Counted from the first letter of the stretch, positions 47,027-56,313 are shown. The stretch is DNA of 57,502 nucleotides from an uncultured Opitutia bacterium (GCA_903825285.1 CAIJZY010000023.1:1-57502); one strand, 5' to 3'. Program-made: numbers and translations. The notes: a model not told the origin generated them from the letters alone.

Positions 47027-49117
47027 GTGACCCGTCGCCTGCACCTGCTGCCGTTCGCCCTCCTGCTCGCCCTGCCTCCCGGCCTCCGGGCGGCCCCGCC
47101 GGCGCAGCCGGTGTTCACGAGCGAGGAACCGACCTATTACGACGCGCGCACCAATGAGGCCGTCGGGGTCGGCCATGCCCAGCTGGCCTACGGCGACCTG
47201 ATCCTCTCGGCCGACGACATCCGCTACAACACCGCGACGCGCATCGTCGTCGCCCGCGGCCACGCCATCCTGACCCAGGGCGCGCGCCGGCTCCTGGCCG
47301 ACGGGATCACCTACCACCTGGCCGACGGCACCTACGCGGTCGAGCACCTGCGGATGGGCGAATACCCGCTGTACCTGACGGGGACCAGCGCCACGGGCGA
47401 CCGGAACACCCTGGTCGTGGAGCAGGCCCGCGCCACCCTGCACGAGCCCGGGCCGTTCGTTCCGACCCTGCAGGCCGACCGGATCTTCTACACCCCGGGA
47501 CAGCGGCTGCGCGCCGAGGGCGCCGATCTCGGCGTGGGCGAGGTCCGCCCGGTCATCTTCGGCAAGTTCCAGCAGAATCTCCACGAGCCGCTCATCTCCT
47601 ACGTCTCCGCGACCGGCGGCTACCGCGCGTCGCTCGGCGCCATCCTTGAGGCCGGCCTGCACCTGCCCGTCGCCGACGGCGTGAAGCTCGGCGCCGACCT
47701 CGGCCTCTACACCAACCGCGGGCTCATGTTCGGGCCGTCCGGATCCTACGACGTGATGGTCCCGGGGAATGAATTCCGCGGCCGCTTCACCTCCGGCTTC
47801 ATCCACGACCGCGGCGACCGCCTCAACGACGTCCTCGGCCAGCCCGTCCCGGCCGACCGCGGGTACGTGACCTGGGAGCACCAGCAGCTGATCGGCGAGT
47901 CGTTGACCATCCGCGGGCAGCTCAACTACTGGCGCGACTCCGAGGTGCTGCGCGACTTCCAGCCCGATGCCTTTTTCCCGGTGCAGCAGCCGGACTCGTA
48001 CGTGGAGTCGGTCTACACCGGCGGCAACTATTTCGTCTCCCTCTTCGCCCGCTTCCAGCCCAACGACTACCAGGTCGTGCAGCAGCGGCTGCCGGAGCTG
48101 CGCTTCGACCTGCTGCCCCTCACGGTCGGCGCCGGCCTCACCGAGCGCTTCAACGCCAGCTTCGCCGTCCTGCGCCAGGACCCGGTCATCGGGCTCGTCC
48201 CCTCGCTGACCACCGACCGCCTCGACGCCTTCTATGCACTGAGCCGGACGTTCACGCCGTCGGAGTGGCTCAGCTTCACGCCCGTGGCCGGCGGCCGTCT
48301 CACCTACTACGACCACGCCACCGGCGGACGCAGCACCTACACGCGGGCGCTGGGCGAGGTCGGCTTTGATGCCGCCGTGCGCACGAGTGCCACCTACGAC
48401 TACAAGAACGAGGCGTTCAAGATCGACGGGCTGCGCCACCTGATGACGCCCCGCCTCTCCTACCGGTACATCCCCGAGGCCGAGAAAGGCGCGGCGTACA
48501 TCCCGCCGATCGACCGCCAGTCCTTCAGCACCTACCTCCCGCCGCTCGACCTCGGCGCGGTGCGCAGCATCGACGACCTGCACGCGACCAACACCCTCCG
48601 CCTCGGCCTCGACAACACGCTGCAAACCCGGGACGGCACGTACGGCTCGCGCGACCTGCTCGTGCTCAACCTCGCCGCGGACTTCCGCTTCCATCGCCCG
48701 GCCGGCCAGCGCGACCTCTCCGAGATCCACACCGAGTTCGCCCTCATGCCCGCCCGGTGGCTGCAGTTCGACACCTACTCCAGCTTCGCCCCGCGGTCCT
48801 TCACCCTGAGCGAGTTCAACTCCGGCATCACGATCCACGACGGTGAGGCCTGGTCCACGCGGTTCTCGAGCGATTTCCTCCGGCACCAGCTGAACGACTA
48901 CCGGCTCGAGGCAACGCGGCGGATCAACGAGGTCTATGAGGCGGTCGCGCACCTCCAATACGACTTCCGCCAGCACCGCTTCACCGAGCAGTCCTACGGC
49001 CTCCGCCAGAAGCTCGCGGACCTCTGGGTCGCCGAGTACGTCCTCACGCTTTACGACGGCCCGCGGCGCGAGAGCCGCGTCGGCTTCAACGTGAAGGTGA
49101 CCGCCATCGGCTTCTAA
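47027..49117 (+). CDS. lptD: LPS-assembly outer-membrane protein LptD
   Basis: 696 residues with a GTG start and a signal peptide (RLHLLPFALLLALPPGLRAA). Residues about 30-200 are an OstA/LptA-like beta-jellyroll (YDARTNEAVGVGHAQLAYGD, DIRYNTATRIVVARGHAI). The rest is a large beta-barrel, with the LptD family stretch YVTWEHQQLIGESLTIRGQL and LMTPRLSYRYIPEAEKGAAY near residue 470, ending FNVKVTAIGF. LptD with LptE inserts LPS in the outer leaflet, so the organism is diderm with LPS-type lipids. The disulfide cysteines of E. coli LptD are absent. It ends 4 bp before the RsmB-type gene. Confidence 0.85.
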   Translation: MTRRLHLLPFALLLALPPGLRAAPPAQPVFTSEEPTYYDARTNEAVGVGHAQLAYGDLILSADDIRYNTATRIVVARGHAILTQGARRLLADGITYHLADGTYAVEHLRMGEYPLYLTGTSATGDRNTLVVEQARATLHEPGPFVPTLQADRIFYTPGQRLRAEGADLGVGEVRPVIFGKFQQNLHEPLISYVSATGGYRASLGAILEAGLHLPVADGVKLGADLGLYTNRGLMFGPSGSYDVMVPGNEFRGRFTSGFIHDRGDRLNDVLGQPVPADRGYVTWEHQQLIGESLTIRGQLNYWRDSEVLRDFQPDAFFPVQQPDSYVESVYTGGNYFVSLFARFQPNDYQVVQQRLPELRFDLLPLTVGAGLTERFNASFAVLRQDPVIGLVPSLTTDRLDAFYALSRTFTPSEWLSFTPVAGGRLTYYDHATGGRSTYTRALGEVGFDAAVRTSATYDYKNEAFKIDGLRHLMTPRLSYRYIPEAEKGAAYIPPIDRQSFSTYLPPLDLGAVRSIDDLHATNTLRLGLDNTLQTRDGTYGSRDLLVLNLAADFRFHRPAGQRDLSEIHTEFALMPARWLQFDTYSSFAPRSFTLSEFNSGITIHDGEAWSTRFSSDFLRHQLNDYRLEATRRINEVYEAVAHLQYDFRQHRFTEQSYGLRQKLADLWVAEYVLTLYDGPRRESRVGFNVKVTAIGF

Positions 49118-49121
49118 CGCC

Positions 49122-50321
49122 ATGAGCGTCGTCCGCAGCCAGCAGCAGGTGTGCCTCGGCCTGCTCCGGCAGCTTCGCCCGTACTGGCGCCGGGACGCCG
49201 CCCTGCCCGCGCGGCTGCAGCGCCTCCTCGCCGCCGAGCGCCGCTTCGGCGCGCGCGACCGGCGGCTGTACCGCGAGCTGCTCTACACCGCGCTGCGCTA
49301 CCTGCCCTGGATCGAGCCCGGCCTTGACTCCGACCCGGAGCGCGCCGTCCGGCTCATCGCCTGGCTGGCCGCGGAGACGCCCGCCACGCGCGACTTCCGC
49401 GCCGAGCTTCGCGGCGACTGGCCCGACGCCGGCTCCCTCGCCGCCCGGGCCGAATTCCTCGGCCTCCATGCGGCCGACCTCCTGCCCGCGTGGCTCCGCG
49501 AGGAATGTCCCGCGGCCTTCTCACCCGCGGAACTCGAGGCCCAGCTGGCGCGCGCCCCGCTCTGGCTGCGCCTGCAGACCGACGAGCCCGCTGTGGTCGC
49601 CGCCGAGTTTGCCTCCCTCGGCTGGCCCACCGCGCCGGCCGCCGTGCTGCCCACTGCCTGGCGCGTGCTCGCCGAGGCGGATGTCACCCGCTCCGCCGCC
49701 TTTGCCACCGGGCGCATCGAGGTCCAGGACCTGGGCTCGCAGCTCGTCCTCGCCAGCGCGGCGCCCGCGGCGGGCGAGGCCTGGCTCGACGCCTGCGCCG
49801 GCGCCGGCGGGAAGACGCTCCAGCTCGCCCGGTTGCTGGGTCCCGCCGGGACGGTTGACGCCCACGACATTCGTCCGGCCGCCCTCGCCGAGCTGCGCCA
49901 GCGCGCGGACCGCGCCGGCCTGCGCACCATCCGCACCGTCGCCGCGCCCGCCGCCGGGGCCTACGCCGGCGTGCTGGTGGACGCCCCGTGCAGCGGGTCC
50001 GGCACCTGGCGACGCTCACCCCACCTGAAATGGGTCACCACGCCCGCCACGCTCACCGAGCGCGCGCAGCGGCAGCAGGAGCTGCTCGGCCGGTTCGCGG
50101 CGGCGGTGCGGCCCGGCGGGCGGCTGGTCTACGCCACCTGCTCGCTCTGCCGCCGGGAGAACGCCGCGGTCGTCGCCGCCTTCCTCGCCGCGCAGCCGGA
50201 CTTCGCGCCCGAGCCGCCGGCCCACACCTTTGGCTTCGCGCCCGCCGACGGCGGCCTGACGATCCTGCCGGCCCGGCATGACACGGACGGCTTCTTCGTG
50301 GCCACCCTGCGCCGCCGCTGA
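49122..50321 (+). CDS. RsmB/NOP2-family rRNA (cytosine-C5) methyltransferase
   Basis: 399 residues. An N-terminal NusB-like helical domain (about 1-135) is followed by a class I methyltransferase: motif I AWLDACAGAGGKTLQLARLL, motif IV GVLVDAPCSGSGTWRRSPHL with the release Cys, and motif VI LVYATCSLCRRENAAVVAAF with the nucleophile Cys. Such enzymes make m5C in 16S rRNA (position 967 for RsmB). This protein fits RsmB best but is shorter at the N-terminus, so RsmF-like alternatives remain. It is 4 bp after lptD and 41 bp before scpA. Confidence 0.88.
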   Translation: MSVVRSQQQVCLGLLRQLRPYWRRDAALPARLQRLLAAERRFGARDRRLYRELLYTALRYLPWIEPGLDSDPERAVRLIAWLAAETPATRDFRAELRGDWPDAGSLAARAEFLGLHAADLLPAWLREECPAAFSPAELEAQLARAPLWLRLQTDEPAVVAAEFASLGWPTAPAAVLPTAWRVLAEADVTRSAAFATGRIEVQDLGSQLVLASAAPAAGEAWLDACAGAGGKTLQLARLLGPAGTVDAHDIRPAALAELRQRADRAGLRTIRTVAAPAAGAYAGVLVDAPCSGSGTWRRSPHLKWVTTPATLTERAQRQQELLGRFAAAVRPGGRLVYATCSLCRRENAAVVAAFLAAQPDFAPEPPAHTFGFAPADGGLTILPARHDTDGFFVATLRRR

Positions 50322-50362
50322 TTTTCCCTTGCCGCGCCGGGCGGCGCGCCAAGCATCAGGCC

Positions 50363-51145
50363 GTGGTTCCCGACTCCGACTATCGCATCAAGCTCCCGGT
50401 CTTTGAAGGCCCGCTGGACCTCCTGCTCTTCCTCATCCGGAAGAACGAGCTCGATATCTACGACATCCCGATCGAGTCGGTCACGCGCCAGTACATCGAG
50501 GCGCTCCACGCCATGCAGCAGCTCGACCTCGACGTGGCGGGGGATTTTTTCGTGATGGCCGCGACGCTGATGGAGATCAAGAGCCGCCTGCTCCTGCCGA
50601 AGGGCCAGCACGCGGTGGATCCCAACGCCGAGGACGAGGAGCTCGACCCCCGCTGGGAGCTCGTCCACCAGCTGCTGCAGTACAAGAAGTTCAAGGAGGC
50701 GGCCGCCAGGCTCGGCGAGCTCGCGACGCTGCGGCAGGACCTCATGGAGCGCCATGTCTCCGTGCTCTCCGTCGACAACCTCGACCGCCCGCTGAAGCAG
50801 GTCGACCGGATCGAGCTGTGGAATGCCTTCAACATCGTCCTCCGCCGCCTGGCCGAGAAGCTCGTCATCGGCGAGATCCATGACGAGCAGGTGACGGTGG
50901 CCGACCAGATGGAGTACCTGCTGGAGCGCACGCGGACGGAGAAGTCGTTCCTGTTCTCGGCCATCTTCCCCGGCAAGGTGACGCTCCGGAAACTCGTGGC
51001 CACGTTCCTCGCCGTGCTGGAGCTGACGCGCCTGAAGCGCCTCCGGCTGCGCCAGGACGAGGCGTTCACCGACATCCTCTGCGAGGCGGTCGAAGAGGAA
51101 ATCCCACTTGAAACCCCGCCAAACCCCAGCACGGTGACCGCGTGA
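50363..51145 (+). CDS. scpA: Segregation and condensation protein A
   Basis: 260 residues with a GTG start. YRIKLPVFEGPLDLLLFLIR is the conserved ScpA opening that binds the SMC head; then NELDIYDIPIESVTRQYIEA, FFVMAATLMEIKSRLLLPKG, a Glu-rich linker, and the C-terminal winged helix with RKLVATFLAVLELTRLKRLR. ScpA is the kleisin of the SMC-ScpAB complex that organises and segregates the chromosome. No scpB is adjacent; it overlaps the small downstream gene by 4 bases. Confidence 0.95.
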   Translation: MVPDSDYRIKLPVFEGPLDLLLFLIRKNELDIYDIPIESVTRQYIEALHAMQQLDLDVAGDFFVMAATLMEIKSRLLLPKGQHAVDPNAEDEELDPRWELVHQLLQYKKFKEAAARLGELATLRQDLMERHVSVLSVDNLDRPLKQVDRIELWNAFNIVLRRLAEKLVIGEIHDEQVTVADQMEYLLERTRTEKSFLFSAIFPGKVTLRKLVATFLAVLELTRLKRLRLRQDEAFTDILCEAVEEEIPLETPPNPSTVTA

Positions 51146-51396
51146 ACAAGAAGCGTAAGAAGCCCGCGGCCCGCGTGGCCGGCCTCCTCGGCCTGGGACT
51201 CGACAACCAGGATGGCCACAAGCGCATCACCACCGGCGACCGGTTCGCCATCGTGGGGGGATCGGACGAGACGCACGGCCGCATGACCGAGACCGTGATC
51301 AAGACCTTCGAGGAGCTGAAGACCCGCGGCAAGCAGCTGGAGCAGATCGAACCCACTGAGCTCGCCGAGATTGTCCACCGCTCCACTCCCCGCTAA
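51142..51396 (+). CDS. Small conserved-looking protein of unknown function
   Basis: 84 residues with a GTG start overlapping the scpA stop (GTGA). Basic N-terminus (NKKRKKPAARVAGLLGLGLD), then TGDRFAIVGGSDETHGRMTE and a short helix VIKTFEELKTRGKQLEQIE. No membrane segment or cysteine. Length, overlap with scpA and codon use indicate a real gene. The coupling suggests a role with ScpA or DNA, but I do not recognise it. Confidence 0.65.
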   Translation: MNKKRKKPAARVAGLLGLGLDNQDGHKRITTGDRFAIVGGSDETHGRMTETVIKTFEELKTRGKQLEQIEPTELAEIVHRSTPR

Positions 51397-51468
51397 GCCC
51401 GGCGGGCCTCACGCCGGCAGTTGCGTCCGCGCCAAATCCGGTTCTCCTTTTCAACGTCCCACCAAATC

Positions 51469-51795
51469 ATGTCCGATAAAATCACCAACCTGACCACCGA
51501 TACCTTCAAAGCCGCCGTCACGTCCGCCAGCACCCCCGTGCTGGTCGATTTCTGGGCGCCCTGGTGCGGGCCCTGCAAGGCCATCGCGCCCATCCTCGAG
51601 GAGCTCGCCACCGAGCTCGACGGGAAGCTGAAGATCGCGAAGGTCAACATCGACGACAATGACGCCATCGCCGTCGAGTACGGCATCCGCGCCATCCCGA
51701 CCATGCTGCTTTTCAAGGGCGGCCAGGTCGCCGAGCAGATCGTCGGCATGATGCCCAAGGCCGCGCTCAAGGCCAAGGTCTCGACCCATCTCTGA
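51469..51795 (+). CDS. trxA: Thioredoxin
   Basis: 108 residues, the standard size. VLVDFWAPWCGPCKAIAPIL holds the redox motif WCGPC (residues 32-36), and the cis-Pro loop is seen in YGIRAIPTMLLFKGGQ. It reduces protein disulfides in the cytoplasm. ATG 51469 is preceded by a 72-bp gap after the small gene, so it may have its own promoter; a strong terminator follows at 51839. Confidence 0.97.
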   Translation: MSDKITNLTTDTFKAAVTSASTPVLVDFWAPWCGPCKAIAPILEELATELDGKLKIAKVNIDDNDAIAVEYGIRAIPTMLLFKGGQVAEQIVGMMPKAALKAKVSTHL

Positions 51796-51838
51796 TCGGA
51801 CCTTTGCACCCGCCCGCGCCGCTGCGGGACTCCCCTTC

Positions 51839-51873
51839 CGCCATGGACGAACTCGTCCATGGCGTTTTTTTTT
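51839..51873 (+). terminator. Rho-independent terminator after trxA
   Basis: A perfect 10-bp stem, CGCCATGGAC (51839-51848) and GTCCATGGCG (51855-51864), with a 6-base loop, followed directly by nine T (51865-51873). It ends the rightward lptD-to-trxA block; the convergent menA stop is 4 bp beyond. Confidence 0.93.
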
Positions 51874-51876
51874 GGC

Positions 51877-52815
51877 TCAGTGGCAGGGCACCGCCAGCCC
51901 CACGGTCAGCAGCACCGCATAGAGCGCCAGCAGCCGGCCCGTGTCGCCCAGGAGCAGGATCTGCTCCGCCGGCGCCACCTGCTCGCGCAGCCGCCGCGCG
52001 TGCCGTGTCGCCATCGGGGCGAGGATGAGGGGAAACAGCGGCCACGCGCACCCGGCCCGCAGCGCCAGCACGGGCGGCACAACCGCGAACGCCACGAGCA
52101 GCGAGCCGCCGAACTGGGCGCGGGCGAAGGCCCGGCCCAACCGCACCACCAGCGTGCGCTTGCCCGCCGCGGCGTCAGTGTCCGCGTCCCGATAGTTGTT
52201 CACGACGAGAATATTGTTCGTCAGCAGCCCGATGGCCGTCGCCGCCAGCAGGACATCCAGTCCGGGCCGGCCCGCCTGCACGAAATAAGTCGCCCCGACG
52301 GCCACGAGGCCGAAGAAGACAAACACGAAGACATCCCCGAGCCCGTGATAGCCCAGCGGCCAGGGCCCGCCCGTGTAGGCCAGGCCGCAGAGGACACTCG
52401 CCACCCCGATCGCGATCAGCCACGGGCCGCCCCAGTGGACCAGCCCGAGGCCGCAGAGAAACGCCGCGGCAAACAGGCCCCACATCGCCGCCCGCATGGT
52501 GCCCGCGGCGATCAGCCCCGACGCGACCGCGCGGCGCGGCCCCACCCTCGCCGCGGTGTCCGCGCCCTTGATGAAATCGAAGTAGTCGTTCGCGAAGTTG
52601 GTCCCGATCTGGATCAGCAGCCCGAAGCCGAGGCAGAGACCCGCGGCCCTGGCGTCGAAGCGGCCGTCGCGCCACGCGAGGCCGGAACCCACGAGCACGG
52701 GCGCCACCGCCGCCGGCAGCGTGCGGGGACGCGCGGCGTGCAGCCAGATCTTCCAGCGGGGCAGGTTCACGTCGGCGGAGGGCATGGGTCGGCGCAAGGC
52801 GAGGAATGGGCTCAT
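51877..52815 (-). CDS. menA: 1,4-dihydroxy-2-naphthoate polyprenyltransferase
   Basis: 312 residues of the UbiA family, with about nine membrane helices. The prenyl-diphosphate/Mg site is NFANDYFDFIKGADTAARVG, and the second aspartate region is LVVNNYRDADTDAAAGKRTL, typical for MenA. HAARPRTLPAAVAPVLVGSG at residues 26-45 is the family opening. It attaches the polyprenyl chain to DHNA in menaquinone synthesis. The start ATG 52815 overlaps the upstream stop by one base (TGATG). It is the last gene of the leftward operon from 55510. Confidence 0.94.
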   Translation of the reverse strand: MSPFLALRRPMPSADVNLPRWKIWLHAARPRTLPAAVAPVLVGSGLAWRDGRFDARAAGLCLGFGLLIQIGTNFANDYFDFIKGADTAARVGPRRAVASGLIAAGTMRAAMWGLFAAAFLCGLGLVHWGGPWLIAIGVASVLCGLAYTGGPWPLGYHGLGDVFVFVFFGLVAVGATYFVQAGRPGLDVLLAATAIGLLTNNILVVNNYRDADTDAAAGKRTLVVRLGRAFARAQFGGSLLVAFAVVPPVLALRAGCAWPLFPLILAPMATRHARRLREQVAPAEQILLLGDTGRLLALYAVLLTVGLAVPCH

Positions 52816-53579
52816 CAGGGGACCGTGTCAAAATCTCCTCCCGCCTCCGCGCCCAGCTCGCGCGCCAGATCGCGGATCCGGGACCGCACGACCGCGGCGT
52901 TCGCGGCCGGCACGCCGGCCGGCAGGCGCGGCAGCAGGGACGTGAGCCACGCCAGCGCCGCGCGTTTCTCGCCGAGCCGGCACAGCAGCTCCGCATGCAG
53001 CCGCGCCGCGAAATACGGCGCATCGGGCTGCTCGCTCGCCCGCCGGTAGCTCGCCGCGGCCGCGCGGAGGTCATGCAGCCGGTTGAGCTCGAGGTTGGCC
53101 TGCTCGATCCAGAGCGCCGCGCAGTGCGGATGGTGGCGCCTGGCCGTTTCCAATCGCCGCCGCGCCCGCTCAGCCTGCTCGCGCACGATCCGCGCCCGCA
53201 CCGCCGCCGGCGCCCGGCGCGCCTCGGGCGCACCGAGCCGCCATTCGGCCACGTCGTACGCGAGGATGCGGGCGCCGTTGATCCAGAAATACAACGGCGC
53301 GGGATCAATCCGCGTCACCAAGTCCACCCCCACGCTTGTCGCCACGGCATCCCTCGCCTCCCAGTCCACCGCCAGGCGCAGCCAGATCAGGTCCGCCACG
53401 GCGGTGCGCAGTCCGCCCAACACGCCCAGGAGCAGCTCGGGCCCGACTTCGGCGGTCTCCGGGTCAAGGCCCCAATCCAGACACTCCTCGCGAGCTGAGG
53501 ACGTGAGCGATCGTTCAATCTGCCACAGGCCCAGGAGGCAGGCCGTCAGAGCGAGACCGAAACCGATCTTAGAGTTCAC
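52815..53579 (-). CDS. Membrane-anchored helical (TPR-like) protein
   Basis: 254 residues from the GTG at 53579, which overlaps the permease 3' end by 11 bases. A single N-terminal membrane helix (SKIGFGLALTACLLGLWQIE) is followed by helices with a degenerate TPR pattern: LWIEQANLELNRLHDLRAAA, YRRASEQPDAPYFAARLHAE, LLCRLGEKRAALAWLTSLLP. It has no catalytic motif. Close packing between the ABC permease and menA suggests an accessory factor for the transporter or envelope. I do not recognise a named family. Confidence 0.72.
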   Translation of the reverse strand: MNSKIGFGLALTACLLGLWQIERSLTSSAREECLDWGLDPETAEVGPELLLGVLGGLRTAVADLIWLRLAVDWEARDAVATSVGVDLVTRIDPAPLYFWINGARILAYDVAEWRLGAPEARRAPAAVRARIVREQAERARRRLETARRHHPHCAALWIEQANLELNRLHDLRAAAASYRRASEQPDAPYFAARLHAELLCRLGEKRAALAWLTSLLPRLPAGVPAANAAVVRSRIRDLARELGAEAGGDFDTVP

Positions 53580-54384
53580 GGTGACGAAAACAGACCGTGG
53601 CGAGAGCGACGCACGCGACGACATATCCGAGCGCATACAATGCGACACCGCCAATCCGGCCTGCCGCCATTGCGTCCATGGCAAACAGCTGAAAATTGGG
53701 GATTAGACCGGCCACGGCTCCAAGCATCAGACGGGACAGGAAGCTGTCCCAATGTGCGGCGGATCGGGCAAACGGCTGCAGGTGACAGATCACCAGCATC
53801 AGCCACCCCATGAGTGTCGCGAAGGTCGCGGTGCGGGCATAGCTCGCGATCAGCAATGTCATCGCCGCCGTTAGCGCCAGCTTGCACGCCAGCAGCAGCC
53901 CGGCGACCAGCACCGCACCGTAGGCCACGATTTGAGCCGGTGGCAGCTGTCCCGCTTCGGCCGGCAGGAGCTCCGTTTCGCGCGCCCAGAGCACGACAAC
54001 CAGCAGTGCGATGAACACGGCGCAATAACCCACCACCACGACCACCACACCGAGGAATTTTGCCACGACAAACTCGGCCCGGCCGACGGGCCGCGCGAGC
54101 AGGGTGAACACGGTGCCGCGCTCCAGATCGCCCATGAACAGCTGAACCGTGAGACCCACGGCGAGCACTGCGCCGAACAGCCCGATCGCGCCCAGGCCAA
54201 CATCGGCGATGAATTTCAGCTCGGGTGCGCCAAAATTGAAATCCCGCGCGAACCGCGCCCCAGCCACGAGACCGAACGCCAGGAACAGGGCCGCGGCCAG
54301 CAGGCGCTGCCGCAGGGCCTCCCGGACCGTGTGCAGTGCGATCCAGCCGATCCGACGCAAGGAAGCCCTCACCCGATTCATCAT
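53569..54384 (-). CDS. ABC-2 type transporter permease
   Basis: 271 residues from ATG 54384, 14 bp after the ATPase gene. Six hydrophobic segments: LLAAALFLAFGLVAGARF near residue 28, GLGAIGLFGAVLAVGLTVQL, KFLGVVVVVVGYCAVFIALL, VAYGAVLVAGLLLACKLALT, FATLMGWLMLVICHLQPFA and VALYALGYVVACVALATVCF. FMGDLERGTVFTLLARPVGR is the cytoplasmic loop typical of ABC-2/NatB-type permeases that contact the ATPase. The substrate is unknown. Confidence 0.88.
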   Translation of the reverse strand: MMNRVRASLRRIGWIALHTVREALRQRLLAAALFLAFGLVAGARFARDFNFGAPELKFIADVGLGAIGLFGAVLAVGLTVQLFMGDLERGTVFTLLARPVGRAEFVVAKFLGVVVVVVGYCAVFIALLVVVLWARETELLPAEAGQLPPAQIVAYGAVLVAGLLLACKLALTAAMTLLIASYARTATFATLMGWLMLVICHLQPFARSAAHWDSFLSRLMLGAVAGLIPNFQLFAMDAMAAGRIGGVALYALGYVVACVALATVCFRHREL

Positions 54385-54398
54385 GCCACGTTGCAGTG

Positions 54399-55238
54399 TC
54401 AGCCGCGCCCGATTCGTTCCAGCCACACCTGCTCCAGCCGGGGTCGGTGCGGTGCCGGGACCAGTGAACACCCGCGCGCTCCGAGCCAGCCGGCAAGCTC
54501 CGCGCGGTCCTCGGGGGCGAGCTCCGGGCCCGCGAGCACCAGGTCCGCGGCGTCCCCAGTCAGCTCAGCCACGGTCCCTTGCGCCACCAATCGCCCGCGC
54601 TGCAGCAGCACAACGCGCTCGCAGACCTGCTCGACCATCTCGAGGTGATGCGAGGTCAGGAGCATCGTCACGCCTTCCTCCCGCAGACGCCGGATCATTC
54701 CGATCATGTCCCGCGCACCCGCCGGATCCACGCCGGCGGTCGGCTCATCCAGCAGCACGAGCCGCGGACGCGCCACGAGCGCCTGCGCGAGACCGATCCG
54801 CTGACGCATGCCCTTCGAGTACGTGCCGATGCGCCGGTCGGCGGCTTCCGCCAGACCAACCCAATCAATGACCTCCGCCACGCGATCATTGAGGTCCACG
54901 CGGTCGAGGCCTGCCAGTCGGCCATGAAACTGGACGAGCTCCCGGCCGCTCAGGAAGGCGGGAAAATCCGGCGACTCAGGCAGGTAGCCCAGCCGGCGCC
55001 GCGTCGAGGGCTCGATACAGGATTCACCGAAGATCGTGACCGTGCCGGCCGTCGGAGTCACCAGGCCCAGCAGGATCTTGAGCGTCGTGCTCTTGCCCGA
55101 GCCATTGGGACCGAGCAGGCCGAAGACCTCGCCCGCCGGGATGCGCAGGTTGAGCCGGTCCAGGGCCGTCAGCTTGGTCCGGCGCGGGCCCTCGACGAAT
55201 TGCTTCGTCAGCCCGCGCACCTCCACGGCGGGAATCAT
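54399..55238 (-). CDS. ABC transporter ATP-binding protein
   Basis: 279 residues from ATG 55238, whose ATGA overlaps the acylphosphatase stop. Walker A GLLGPNGSGKSTTLKILLGL, Q-loop region LGYLPESPDFPAFLSGRELV, signature YSKGMRQRIGLAQALVARPR, Walker B LVLLDEPTAGVDPAGARDMI, H-switch TMLLTSHHLEM. Family: ATPases of ABC-2 exporters (CcmA/NatA-like). It energises the permease encoded next. Confidence 0.93.
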   Translation of the reverse strand: MIPAVEVRGLTKQFVEGPRRTKLTALDRLNLRIPAGEVFGLLGPNGSGKSTTLKILLGLVTPTAGTVTIFGESCIEPSTRRRLGYLPESPDFPAFLSGRELVQFHGRLAGLDRVDLNDRVAEVIDWVGLAEAADRRIGTYSKGMRQRIGLAQALVARPRLVLLDEPTAGVDPAGARDMIGMIRRLREEGVTMLLTSHHLEMVEQVCERVVLLQRGRLVAQGTVAELTGDAADLVLAGPELAPEDRAELAGWLGARGCSLVPAPHRPRLEQVWLERIGRG

Positions 55239-55510
55239 TTGATCCCGAAGCCGTGGTACTGCGAGGCGCGGCGCTGGGCCGCGCGCTCGGTCTTCCGGAT
55301 GTAGCCATGCATCCGCTCCTCGATCGCGGTCACGAAGGCCGCGACATCCGCCGGCGAGCCCTCGGCCTCGAGCAGCACGCGGCCATCGGGGAGATTGCAC
55401 ACGAAGCCCGAGACCTCGAACTCCTTCGCGACCTGCAGCGCCGTGTAGCGAAACCCCACGCCCTGCACGCGGCCGCTGAAGAAAACCGTCTCGTGATGCA
55501 CCTCCACCAT
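55235..55510 (-). CDS. acyP: Acylphosphatase
   Basis: 91 residues, the usual size. VFFSGRVQGVGFRYTALQVA contains the phosphate-binding loop with catalytic Arg21, and VSGFVCNLPDGRVLLEAEGS the second catalytic residue Asn39 and strand. It hydrolyses acyl phosphates such as acetyl phosphate or 1,3-bisphosphoglycerate. It is the first gene of the leftward operon with the ABC transporter and menA; the functional connection is unclear. Confidence 0.93.
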   Translation of the reverse strand: MVEVHHETVFFSGRVQGVGFRYTALQVAKEFEVSGFVCNLPDGRVLLEAEGSPADVAAFVTAIEERMHGYIRKTERAAQRRASQYHGFGIK

Positions 55511-55623
55511 GGTCGTCCCACGGTGCCGGATTGGGCGGCCTGCTTCAACCCGCAATGCGGCCGGCATGACACATGATTTAGATTTGCATTTCGATTCGTC
55601 GCGGACTCTTTTCGCCGCACGCA

Positions 55624-56313
55624 ATGAGTGATTTTGACACCGACGGCAGTCCGGAGAGTGAGTGGGAAGATCGCGGGGACCTCGCCTGGAACGAATTTGA
55701 CTGGGAGCGCTACCTCCGGGAGCAGGATGACAGCATTCACCGCTATCTCGGGTTTTATGAGGCGTTCCGCCACAGCCCGACCCGCATTGATGCCGTGGCC
55801 GAGCAGATGGGCTGGGGCCAGGGCACATGGAGCGAGGACGAGGAGGCGGCCGAGCCCGCGGCCGAGGAACCCGCCGAGGAGACTCCGGCCGAGCCAGGCG
55901 CCGCCGAGATCTACACGGTGCACAAGAACCCGATTTTCATCGCGACCAAGGCGATCTACCTGAGCGTGAAGCGTCCGTGGGAGCTGAACGCCGGCGATGC
56001 CGCGAAGGTGCCCCCCGCCCTGGCGCTGGGCCTGCTGGCCTCGCTGCACCGCGGCGAAGAGCAGGCGGTGCAGGCGATTCATGCGCTCGATTTCGGCGAC
56101 TACGCCATGGCGGTGAGCCTCTTCAAGCGGGCGCTCAGCGCGCTGAACTCCTCGCTGGCCCTGCTCAACGGCCAGCCCGCGCAGGCCCACCGCGCGGTGA
56201 TGGCCTACCGCGAGGAGGCGCTGCCGAAGCTGTTCGACCTGCGGGAAATCTGGCTCCGCGTGATCGCCGAGTGCCGCGAGGAACTCGACCGCCCGGTGGA
56301 CGAGGAAAGCTGA
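55624..56313 (+). CDS. Hypothetical acidic protein
   Basis: 229 residues. The N-terminal half is very acidic (SDFDTDGSPESEWEDRGDLA) and includes an Ala/Glu/Pro linker (EEPAEETPAEPGAAEIYTVH). The C-terminal half is helical, with VPPALALGLLASLHRGEEQA and AMAVSLFKRALSALNSSLAL. No membrane helix and no known motif. It is divergent from the acylphosphatase operon, with a 113-bp gap that includes an AT-rich segment suitable for a promoter. Function unknown. Confidence 0.7.
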   Translation: MSDFDTDGSPESEWEDRGDLAWNEFDWERYLREQDDSIHRYLGFYEAFRHSPTRIDAVAEQMGWGQGTWSEDEEAAEPAAEEPAEETPAEPGAAEIYTVHKNPIFIATKAIYLSVKRPWELNAGDAAKVPPALALGLLASLHRGEEQAVQAIHALDFGDYAMAVSLFKRALSALNSSLALLNGQPAQAHRAVMAYREEALPKLFDLREIWLRVIAECREELDRPVDEES

